Source: an uncultured Alphaproteobacteria bacterium (lineage in GTDB: Bacteria > Pseudomonadota > Alphaproteobacteria > RF32 > CAG-239). From it: a DNA stretch of 64,000 bases. The position numbers and the translations under genes were made by a program. The stretch is taken from contig CAJTJB010000006.1 of assembly GCA_910576955.1 (NCBI GenBank), positions 62,001 through 126,000 of the forward strand. The letters are read 5' to 3'. Below the pieces are notes generated by a model. That model saw only the letters and a program-made list of their open reading frames with translations. It ran no database searches and was not told where the DNA came from. Position 1 is the stretch's first letter; the number at the start of each line of letters is the position of its first letter. Shown piece by piece: positions 57,904-64,000 of this stretch.

Positions 57904-58750
57904 TCAAAACCCGAATTACTACAACATCATCAAAAAGCACTTAAAAAAGCAATATCCGTCTGCTTCGGATGGAGAAACCGCCGTTTTGAGCCGCGAGGTG
58001 ATTTTTGCCCCCAAGGTTTACCCGATTGAAGTAAACGGCAAAGAAACAAAGATTTCTGCCGTCAGGGAAAATCTCGCCGATTACATTGAGCGTGACGGCG
58101 CAGAAAAAAGCTTTATCCCTTATTCGCTGGATGCTGAAATTGCCGATTTGATAGAAAACACCAACTGCGAAACTTCATCCATGAACGAATATTACCGTTG
58201 GATAAGCGCCACGGCGGAAATTGTGCGCAACACGTCAGACGGCGACGTCACCGAGCAGGATATCAGCGACCGCCGCGATTTCATCGGTATGACGCATACC
58301 CGCGAAGCCGAAATTTTGCTTTGCCTCGCGCTGTATGAGGCAGCCGGTGCGGAAAACAACAAAGAAAAAATCGAAATGCTGAAGTTCAAGCTCGCCCGCC
58401 TGCGTGAGATGCGCAGCATCGTCAGCAACACCACCGACCGTGTCAAGCCCAACAAAGACAAATTGCACCTATACTGCAAATATTGCAATGAGCTGTTAGG
58501 TCAGGCTGCAAATAATTTTAATGATATTAACTTAAAATTAAGTGTAATTATCAATGATAATACAGAAGAAGATACGAACGACGATTTTTCATATCTTGAC
58601 CATCTGAAAAGGATAATCCTTTATATGATGCGCAAGCTTGAAAATTGTGCCGTTCAACATCAACGCGACCCCCGCGATGTGCAGCAGGTTCCGGAAAAAC
58701 GGAATGAAAACGCCGCCAACCCTCGCCGGCGCCACGGCAAAACGCGTTGA
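57884..58750 (+). CDS. hypothetical protein
   Basis: A 288-residue hydrophilic protein with long helical stretches and no motif I recognise. Its ATG at 57884 is preceded by GGAGG inside the previous gene, so translation is coupled. The middle (LLCLALYEAAGAENNKEKIEMLKFKLARLREM) is the most ordered part; the C-terminus is basic and disordered. A yggT-like gene follows 28 bases later. Confidence 0.75.
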   Translation: MTKTNASQNPNYYNIIKKHLKKQYPSASDGETAVLSREVIFAPKVYPIEVNGKETKISAVRENLADYIERDGAEKSFIPYSLDAEIADLIENTNCETSSMNEYYRWISATAEIVRNTSDGDVTEQDISDRRDFIGMTHTREAEILLCLALYEAAGAENNKEKIEMLKFKLARLREMRSIVSNTTDRVKPNKDKLHLYCKYCNELLGQAANNFNDINLKLSVIINDNTEEDTNDDFSYLDHLKRIILYMMRKLENCAVQHQRDPRDVQQVPEKRNENAANPRRRHGKTR

Positions 58751-58778
58751 GGCAATATATTAGACAAGGAGTAACATT

Positions 58779-59084
58779 ATGGAAATTATGCTCGAATCAA
58801 TCCTTTGGTGCATAGAAGGAGTTTTGGAGATTTACTTTATTCTGGCGATTGTCAACATCGTATTGTATTGGTGTATGCACTTTGGGCTGATGGGTCAGGG
58901 CGGTGACGCATACAAAAAGCTGCTTGCCTTTTTGCACCAGATTACCGAGCCGGTATATGCCAAACTGCGTGAAAAGATTAAACCGGTTCAAGGGTTTGAT
59001 ATTTCGCCGTATGTTCTTATTGTTTCATTGATGTTTGTTTTGCACATTTTAGAAAAAACGCGGCAGGCGCTCATCGGCGGATAG
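58779..59084 (+). CDS. YggT family membrane protein
   Basis: A 101-residue protein with two YggT-type helix pairs: LEIYFILAIVNIVLYW and DISPYVLIVSLMFVLHIL; the KLLAFLHQITEPVYAKLREKI linker is typical. Members affect cell division or ion homeostasis, but their role is not fixed. Starts a small operon with the DUF167 and folD genes, with a 6-base gap. Confidence 0.92.
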   Translation: MEIMLESILWCIEGVLEIYFILAIVNIVLYWCMHFGLMGQGGDAYKKLLAFLHQITEPVYAKLREKIKPVQGFDISPYVLIVSLMFVLHILEKTRQALIGG

Positions 59085-59090
59085 TCCTGA

Positions 59091-59420
59091 ATGTTTTATG
59101 ACAAAACATCCGATGGTATAATTATCAGAGTTCGGGTAACACCGAACTCTTCAAAATGTGCGCTTTCGGGCATATTTACAGACGCAGCCGGTCAGGATTA
59201 TCTCAAAATAAACTTAACCGCCGTTCCCGAAAAAGGCAAAGCCAACCAAGAGCTGATAAAGTTTTTATCGAAATGGCTCAAACAAAGCAAATCCGCCTTT
59301 ACACTCATAAGCGGCGAAACCGACCGTTATAAGCGGCTGCAGCTGACAGCAACAAACCTTGCCGCAACCGAACAGATTTTACAACAAACGGAGAACGCCT
59401 ATGACAGCGCAAATTCTTGA
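59091..59420 (+). CDS. DUF167/UPF0235 family protein
   Basis: A 109-residue protein of the YggU type: IRVRVTPNSSKCALSGIF, then YLKINLTAVPEKGKANQELIKFLSKWLKQSKSAFTLISGETDRYKRL. It is cytoplasmic and its role is unknown. Its end overlaps the folD start by 20 bases. Confidence 0.93.
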   Translation: MFYDKTSDGIIIRVRVTPNSSKCALSGIFTDAAGQDYLKINLTAVPEKGKANQELIKFLSKWLKQSKSAFTLISGETDRYKRLQLTATNLAATEQILQQTENAYDSANS

Positions 59421-60246
59421 TGGCAAAAAGCTCGCCCAAACCGTAAAGGAAGAGTTGAAAACAAAAATCGCCGCCCTCCCCTCTGCACCCGCGCTTGCCG
59501 TCATCATTGTCGGCACAGACCCCGCCAGCGAAATTTATGTCCGCAACAAAGAAAAAGCCTGCCAAGCCGTCGGCATTGCTCCGCAAACGCACAAGCTCCC
59601 CGCTGAAACTTCCAAAGAAGAGCTTGCCGCGCTGATTAAACGCCTGAATAACACTCCCGACATTAACGGCATTCTTATCCAGCTTCCGCTCCCCGCGCAT
59701 TTAAACGCCGCGGAAATTCTGCCGTTGATTTCTCCTGAAAAAGACGTGGACGGTTTTCATCCGGTTAATGTCGGAAAGCTGTTGCAAAAAGATACCGAAA
59801 CATTTATCCCCTGCACCCCGAAAGGCATTATTAAACTTATCAAAAGCGCCAAGCCGGATATAACCGGCTTAAACGCAGTTGTTATCGGGCGCTCGCAAAT
59901 TGTCGGGCTTCCCGTTGCCCACTTGCTGCTCAATGAAAATTGCACGGTCACGGTCGCCCATTCTAAAACCAAAAATCTCCCCGAACTCTGCCGCACAGCA
60001 GATATTCTCGTTGCCGCCGTCGGCAAACCGGAGCTTGTTACCAAAGAATACATCAAGCCCGATTCGCTCATTATTGATGTCGGCATAAACCGCACTGCAA
60101 ACGGCTTAAAAGGCGATGTCAACTTCGCCGACGCCCTCGAAACCGCCGCTTATGTCACTCCCGTCCCCGGCGGTGTCGGTCCGATGACGATTGCTATGCT
60201 TTTGGATAATACCGTTGCGGCATATTTAAAACAAAACCGCCCTTAA
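59401..60246 (+). CDS. folD: bifunctional methylenetetrahydrofolate dehydrogenase/cyclohydrolase FolD
   Basis: A 281-residue FolD that converts methylene-THF to formyl-THF. Motifs: SEIYVRNKEKACQAVGI with the catalytic Lys, LIQLPLPAHLNA, KDVDGFHPVNVG, VIGRSQIVGLPVAHLL (nucleotide-binding) and PVPGGVGPMTIAMLL. The start ATG 59401 overlaps the DUF167 gene and has GGAG upstream. It closes the yggT-DUF167-folD operon. Confidence 0.97.
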   Translation: MTAQILDGKKLAQTVKEELKTKIAALPSAPALAVIIVGTDPASEIYVRNKEKACQAVGIAPQTHKLPAETSKEELAALIKRLNNTPDINGILIQLPLPAHLNAAEILPLISPEKDVDGFHPVNVGKLLQKDTETFIPCTPKGIIKLIKSAKPDITGLNAVVIGRSQIVGLPVAHLLLNENCTVTVAHSKTKNLPELCRTADILVAAVGKPELVTKEYIKPDSLIIDVGINRTANGLKGDVNFADALETAAYVTPVPGGVGPMTIAMLLDNTVAAYLKQNRP

Positions 60247-60307
60247 AATCCCCCTCCCGCCGCATTATATAAAGACAGACGGCAACAATCATTAAGGGAG
60301 GAAATAT

Positions 60308-60928
60308 ATGCATCATCTGGGCAACATCTTTTTATATAACAATAACAACATCAACAAAGCCCTCTATCATCAAGACTTGGAAGAACGGGGATACTTCCTG
60401 TTTGATACCGACAACCTGCATAAATTCACCCTCTATCACAAAGAAATCACCCCGAATGTGCTGCTGTTTGATTTTGAGCGCAACACGCCAATAGATTTTA
60501 TTGCCTCGCTGGAACGCAAATTCGAACGCTCCACCATTCCGCTGGTGGTCGTTTCCGAAGCCCCGAACGCGCTGATATATCATCCCGCCATCAGCCATTA
60601 CCTCACGCACGACGAAGCCAAACGCAGCCTGCTGGGCATTTTGGAGAGCTATTGTACCGGCAATAAAAAACATCAGATTTTATATATTAACCTCAAACCT
60701 TACGAACGTTCAGACTTTTCAAAATCCGTCAAACTTGCCGGCTATACGATGTTTGAGGTGCACAACATCAATTCCGCCAAAGCCTATATGGCAAAAAACA
60801 CCCCGTCGATTATCTGCATCAATTTTGAACCGGCATTAAGCAAATCCCAAAAAATCTTTGCCCACCCCAAAACATTTTATGTGGAAAACACGCAAAATGT
60901 TAAGGAAGTCGAACAATTTTTGCAGTAA
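60308..60928 (+). CDS. hypothetical protein, possibly two response-regulator-like halves
   Basis: A 206-residue cytoplasmic protein. Both halves have a pattern of strand, helix and strand (NVLLFDFERNTPIDFIASLERKFERSTIPLVVVSE and IICINFEPALS), similar to CheY-type receiver domains, but without the Asp pair or Lys that would confirm it. It has a strong AGGGAGGAAA Shine-Dalgarno sequence and follows folD by 61 bases. Not otherwise recognised. Confidence 0.7.
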   Translation: MHHLGNIFLYNNNNINKALYHQDLEERGYFLFDTDNLHKFTLYHKEITPNVLLFDFERNTPIDFIASLERKFERSTIPLVVVSEAPNALIYHPAISHYLTHDEAKRSLLGILESYCTGNKKHQILYINLKPYERSDFSKSVKLAGYTMFEVHNINSAKAYMAKNTPSIICINFEPALSKSQKIFAHPKTFYVENTQNVKEVEQFLQ

Positions 60929-60967
60929 ACCTAAAGCCGTTATGAACTATTGTCGAAAGAATGAATA

Positions 60968-61561
60968 ATGGCTTTTAAAGACTTAACCCGCAAAATTTAT
61001 GACTGCACGCTAAACCTCGCCTCCAAGAAAAACGCTCTTGTCTGGCTGTTTGCGATTTCGTTTATTGAAAGCTCGTTCTTTCCCATCCCGCCGGATATTA
61101 TGATTATTCCGATGGTTTTAGCCACCCCAAAACAAGCGTATAAAATTGCTGGCGTCGCCACGGTGGCAAGCGTGTTCGGCGGCTACCTCGGCTATTGCAT
61201 CGGCGTTTACGGCTTTGAACTGATTGCCCGCCCGCTGCTGGAATTTTACGGCTATATGGACGGGTTTATGAAGTTTGAAAACTATTATCACGAATACGGC
61301 GCATGGATTGTTTTCGGTGCGGGCATCACCCCTTTCCCCTACAAGATAATCACGATTGCAAGCGGCGCGGTTCATCTGGATTTGGCAGTCTTCACCATTG
61401 CCTCTGTCCTTGCCCGCGGCATTCGGTTTTACCTCATAGCATGGCTGTTAAAACGCTACGGCGCCCCGATGAAAGAGTTTATCGAGAAAAACTTAAACCT
61501 CCTCTCCATCCTCTTCCTCCTGCTCCTAATCGGCGGCTTCGCAGTTATCAAGTGGCTGTAG
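60968..61561 (+). CDS. YqaA/DedA-type VTT membrane protein
   Basis: A 197-residue protein with about five membrane segments in the SNARE-associated (VTT) family: FAISFIESSFFPIPPDIMIIPMVLA, then GVYGFELIARPLLEFYGYMDGF and GITPFPYKIITIASGAVHLDLAVF. The GITPFPYKI motif fits the YqaA branch. It acts in membrane lipid flipping or homeostasis. It is convergent with the HTH gene after a terminator. Confidence 0.92.
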   Translation: MAFKDLTRKIYDCTLNLASKKNALVWLFAISFIESSFFPIPPDIMIIPMVLATPKQAYKIAGVATVASVFGGYLGYCIGVYGFELIARPLLEFYGYMDGFMKFENYYHEYGAWIVFGAGITPFPYKIITIASGAVHLDLAVFTIASVLARGIRFYLIAWLLKRYGAPMKEFIEKNLNLLSILFLLLLIGGFAVIKWL

Positions 61562-61615
61562 CTTTTTCCATCCATCATTGCAAAACCCATTTGTCATTAG
61601 CCCGAAAAAAAAGCA

Positions 61616-61645
61616 AAAGCCCTCCCGCAAGAGAGGGCATTTTTT
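61616..61645. terminator. bidirectional intrinsic terminator between yqaA and the HTH gene
   Basis: GCCCTCCC and GAGAGGGC pair around a short loop. Plus strand: followed by ATTTTTTT; minus strand: the A-rich flank becomes T-rich too. Confidence 0.8.
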
Positions 61646-61983
61646 TAATCATCAATCACATCCAGAAGATACCCCGCGGGCTTGTCTTTCATCCGCGCAA
61701 ACACCAGATTCCGCCCGTCATCGCCCAAGTCCTCAAGCGTTATCACAATGCGCTTGTGGAAATAGCGCAACAATAATCCAGCAACAGCCCATTTGAGGCT
61801 CTCTCGCCCATATTCTGTTTGATAAATCTGTTTTACTTTCAAACCGGCACCTTTGGCAATCTCCTGATACGTCAAACCACATTTCAACCGCTCCGCTCTG
61901 AGTAAACCTGCAAGCTTAACTTTCAGCACACGGTTCATATAACATCCGATATCTCTATCTTTTTTTACTTCTTGATTTTCCAT
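61645..61983 (-). CDS. small HTH protein downstream of leader copy D
   Basis: A 112-residue XRE-like protein with HTH region VKLAGLLRAERLKCGLTYQEIAKGAGLKVKQIYQTEYG (about 22-59). It is paralogous to the 32460-32723 product: ERxKxGxT, KxxxxxExG and then W, LLLxYxxKRIVITL are shared. Here an extra C-terminal tail (LGDDGRNLVFARMKDKPAG) follows. The ATG at 61983 has GGAG upstream. Likely a regulator under the same leader type. Confidence 0.82.
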   Translation of the reverse strand: MENQEVKKDRDIGCYMNRVLKVKLAGLLRAERLKCGLTYQEIAKGAGLKVKQIYQTEYGRESLKWAVAGLLLRYFHKRIVITLEDLGDDGRNLVFARMKDKPAGYLLDVIDD

Positions 61984-62011
61984 AGTAAAAACTCCAATTT
62001 AATGTTAAAAC

Positions 62012-62040
62012 AAAACTGGCGCAAGGGTTATCCTAGCGCC
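62012..62040 (-). terminator. terminator or attenuator ending leader copy D
   Basis: GGCGC arms with an ATAACC-containing loop on the minus strand, then AGTTTTGTTTT, 29 bases before the HTH start codon. Confidence 0.75.
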
Positions 62041-62166
62041 AGGGAGGTAGAAAATCACCAAAATATGACTCTCTTGGTCTTCAATATATAACCAAGAGCT
62101 CCCTGACTTTAATCAAGGATAAATTATTTTGGAGAGCCTTCTACAGCCCTGACGGCATCTCTGCCG
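62012..62166 (-). ncRNA. structured attenuator-like leader RNA, copy D
   Basis: Minus strand. P1 CGGCA/TGCCG with a GAGA tetraloop (62166-62153); P2 AGGGC/GCTCT with an 8-base loop; P3 TCCTTGA/TCAGGGA; P4 CTCTTGGT/ACCAAGAG; then AGTCAT, TGATT, CTCCCTG (exact complement to CAGGGAG) and a terminator GGCGCTAGG/CTTGCGCC with TTTTGTTTT. It is closest to copy B, and its downstream gene is a paralogue of copy B's. Confidence 0.82.
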
Positions 62167-62175
62167 ACATTGAGG

Positions 62176-62203
62176 AGTATAAGAGGTATGGAGTTAAAGT
62201 CAA
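62176..62203 (-). promoter_or_regulatory. promoter of leader RNA copy D
   Basis: TTGACT (62203-62198) and TATACT (62181-62176) with a 16-base spacer, identical to copy B in layout. Confidence 0.75.
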
Positions 62204-62221
62204 GTTAATTATGATAGTATA

Positions 62222-62500
62222 TTTCCCCCTCTAGGGGGGGGGAGGAATTCTTTGTTGCAAGTACTTGCTTCAAAGCCCCCTCTCCCCTTGGAGGGAGAGG
62301 ATGGGTGAGGGGGACAATATAGAATCTATACTCGCATAAGATTGCCACGGGCTAAAGCCCTCGCAATGACTACCTAACCGCGAGTCATTGCGAGGAGTGA
62401 AACGACGAAGCAATCTCTGGCGGCAAAGGCTTACTCTTCCCTCGCCGCAGCCCAAATCGTTGCATGTGCCGCGTCACTAACGTTCCTCGCAATGACGCAC
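62222..62500. repeat. mixed dispersed repeats
   Basis: A CTCCCC-type unit at 62222-62316 (with GGGGGGGGAGGAATTC and the CCCCCTCTCCCC half) and one or two CATTGCGAG units at 62338-62500 (ATTGCCACGGGCTAAAGCCCTCGCAATGAC, GAGTCATTGCGAGGAGTGAAACGACG). They separate the HTH gene from the nitronate monooxygenase gene. Confidence 0.8.
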
Positions 62501-62579
62501 AATAAATCAAACTATGTTCGTGGTCCTATAAAAACCGTGGAACCTTGCAAAGAAACCTCGAATATCATACAAACAAAAA

Positions 62580-62681
62580 GCAGGCAATAAGCCTGCGAAG
62601 CCAAGGGTGCGATAAAGTGCAATGCTTGAGTATGAATTCCCGACTGCGGTGTACGAAATTGGTACATAAAGAGGGAATTCA
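62580..62681. other. structured intergenic segment with two hairpins
   Basis: GCAGGC/GCCTGC with AATAA loop (62580-62596), then a nested palindrome: TGAATTCCC (62633-62641) pairs exactly with GGGAATTCA (62673-62681) and encloses TGTAC/GTACA with a 7-base loop. No T-run is near. A short ORF on the plus strand over this segment has no other support. Confidence 0.55.
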
Positions 62682-62708
62682 CCTCAATGATTGTGCTTTT
62701 GCGCGCCC

Positions 62709-64000
62709 CTATCTTCCGGCTTTAATCGCCTCAATCAACTCGTGCGTAGTCGGAATATATCCGTTCGCATAGAGCGGGTCTTGCCCGAAACGATAAACTT
62801 GATGTCCGGCAAACAGCAAATTGTCATCTGTGCTGCCGTTGTGTGAGATGTCAAACAATGTTTTATGAATGCAATAAGTGCGCGGGTCACAAAGCTTGCC
62901 TGTTGTGCCAGTTGCACCCGACCAAGCCGAAAACTGGCATTGCGACAAGCAGCCCAAACATTTCGCGCGGTCTTCTTTCATCACTTTCCATTCCTCCGGC
63001 GTGAGGAACACGACTGTGCTGTCCGGCGTTTCCTGAATAACGGTAAAACCAGCGTTAATCTGATTATCAGCCTTTGCCAAATCCGCCGCTTTGATGTAAA
63101 CCGTCTTAACATTGCTCAAGTTAAGCGGCGTGTCAAACCCATCTGCCGCCTCGGTACGATATTCAATCTCGCCCTCTTTACGCGCCATCAAACGCGCCAT
63201 AAATTTGTTTTTAATCGCCGACGAATAAAACCCGGTCGGGCTGAAACGCTGCAACACGACATCACCCGCTTTTGTATTCAGCATCACCTTTTTCCAAGCA
63301 TCGCTGACAGGGCTTTCTTTGGTAATCATCGGGCGCGTGCCAAACTGAAACGCCACCTTGCCGATTTCCGGATTATCAAGATAATTCTCCCAATCGCTCA
63401 AACACCACACGCCGCCGGCAATGATAATCGGCGTTTCGCCAAGCCCGAGCTTATTCAAAGTTGCGCGCAGCTCTTTAATGCGGTTATACGGGTCTTGCGG
63501 CTCTTCAGGGTTTTCGGCGTTAGATAAGCCGTTATGCCCACCGGCAAGCCATGGGTCTTCATAAACCACACCGCCCAAAAACGCAGCATATTTCGAATAA
63601 GACCGTTTCCACAAAATCTGAAACGCGCGGGAAGACGACACAATTGGGTAATAATAAACGCCGTGTTCAGACGCAATCTCGCCCAGTTTATACGGCAGCC
63701 CTGCCCCGCAGGTCACGCCGTGGATAAGCCCTTTTGCCCCTTTTAAAACTTCGGTGATAACCGTTTCGGAATCGGCGAGTTCCCAGAGTTCATTAACGTG
63801 GATTCGCCCGTTATCGCCAGCAATTTCGTGTGCAATCTGTGCCTGCGCAATACCGCCTTTAATAGCCATCGCAATCAGGTCTTCGTGGCGTTCCTGCCGT
63901 TTCAAGCGGGTTGAACGCTCCATAATAACCTTGCCGTTATTGTCATAGCAATCTGCCGAAACAAGAGAGATTGTCCCAACACAGCCTTCTTTGGCAAAGT
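62709..64000 (-). CDS. nitronate monooxygenase (2-nitropropane dioxygenase) family protein, 5' end outside the window
   Basis: The frame is open through to the window end at 64000, so the visible 429 codons are the 3' part. It is an FMN-dependent TIM-barrel enzyme of the NMO/FabK-like type: KEGCVGTISLVS near the visible N-terminus, KGLIHGVTCGAGLPYKL, GVYYYPIVSSSRAFQ, GETPIIIAGGVWC and FQFGTRPM. A C-terminal Cys-rich region (KCLGCLSQCQFSAWSG and LCDPRTYCIH) is a long extension compared with the usual NMO and may bind a metal or cluster. The substrate is unknown. Confidence 0.85.
   Translation of the reverse strand, partial: FAKEGCVGTISLVSADCYDNNGKVIMERSTRLKRQERHEDLIAMAIKGGIAQAQIAHEIAGDNGRIHVNELWELADSETVITEVLKGAKGLIHGVTCGAGLPYKLGEIASEHGVYYYPIVSSSRAFQILWKRSYSKYAAFLGGVVYEDPWLAGGHNGLSNAENPEEPQDPYNRIKELRATLNKLGLGETPIIIAGGVWCLSDWENYLDNPEIGKVAFQFGTRPMITKESPVSDAWKKVMLNTKAGDVVLQRFSPTGFYSSAIKNKFMARLMARKEGEIEYRTEAADGFDTPLNLSNVKTVYIKAADLAKADNQINAGFTVIQETPDSTVVFLTPEEWKVMKEDRAKCLGCLSQCQFSAWSGATGTTGKLCDPRTYCIHKTLFDISHNGSTDDNLLFAGHQVYRFGQDPLYANGYIPTTHELIEAIKAGR

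Noticed and set aside
62545..62772. 75-codon ORF at the end of the nitronate monooxygenase gene
   Set aside because: It overlaps the structured segment and runs antisense into a well-supported gene.
1..64000. CRISPR array
   Set aside because: No series of identical short repeats with unique spacers and no cas genes; tandem repeats here are palindromic dispersed units or coding repeats.

Overview
The window looks like chromosome of an uncultured, probably host-associated alphaproteobacterium. The strongest evidence is a circularly permuted two-piece tmRNA gene (about 21178-21463) followed by an alpha-type sspB, and the miaB-phoH-ybeY-lnt-XRE-trmB cluster. The ribosomal and RNA-polymerase genes (rpoA, rpsK, rpsM, secY) are full length. 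The exact taxon cannot be named from this sequence alone.

Layout. 1-6000: hypothetical genes, an HSL-type esterase, a YcgN-family protein and an exported carboxymuconolactone-decarboxylase/cupin fusion, with dispersed repeats between them. 6001-14918: an A+T-rich integrative element of about 8.9 kb in a tRNA-Arg(CCT) gene. It carries a tyrosine integrase, an AlpA-like regulator, a RepA-like ATPase, a TIGR04255-type three-gene operon and a cluster of three secreted or membrane SNase-like paralogues, and has no recognisable phage structural genes. 15000-31060: metallophosphoesterase, yejEF, a large membrane sulfatase-fold protein, ssrA-sspB, a GT-C glycosyltransferase and the glycogen genes glgB-glgX-malQ. 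31600-46100: small regulators, an MFS transporter, NfeD/SPFH proteins, two tandem hydrophobic micro-ORFs, ppa, ybaK, a prepilin-like gene and a solenoid-repeat protein. 46288-61600: rpoA-rpsK-rpsM, a detached secY, trmB-XRE-lnt-ybeY-phoH-miaB and a yggT-DUF167-folD operon. 61645-64000: a second small HTH gene and a nitronate monooxygenase-like gene cut by the window end.

The most interesting signal is a structured RNA leader present four times: at 11268-11510 before the SNase gene, 32276-32437 before an HTH gene, 42170-42384 (minus) before the prepilin-like gene and 62012-62166 (minus) before a paralogous HTH gene. Each copy has a consensus-like promoter, a run of matching hairpins with compensatory base changes, and an intrinsic terminator 25 to 40 bases before the start codon. 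It looks like a shared transcription-attenuation switch or a family of small RNAs tied to exported or DNA-binding proteins. One copy sits with its pilin gene in a cassette of about 970 bp flanked by a 25-bp perfect direct repeat of the ybaK 3' end, which suggests movement.

Other notable points: sspB lies 24 bases downstream of tmRNA, so tag and adaptor may share a transcript; the element has moved the tRNA away from its original terminator and brought a replacement; two matched perfect hairpins bracket the element cargo; and two micro-ORFs share an identical 30-base terminator. Two dispersed repeat families fill many intergenic gaps.
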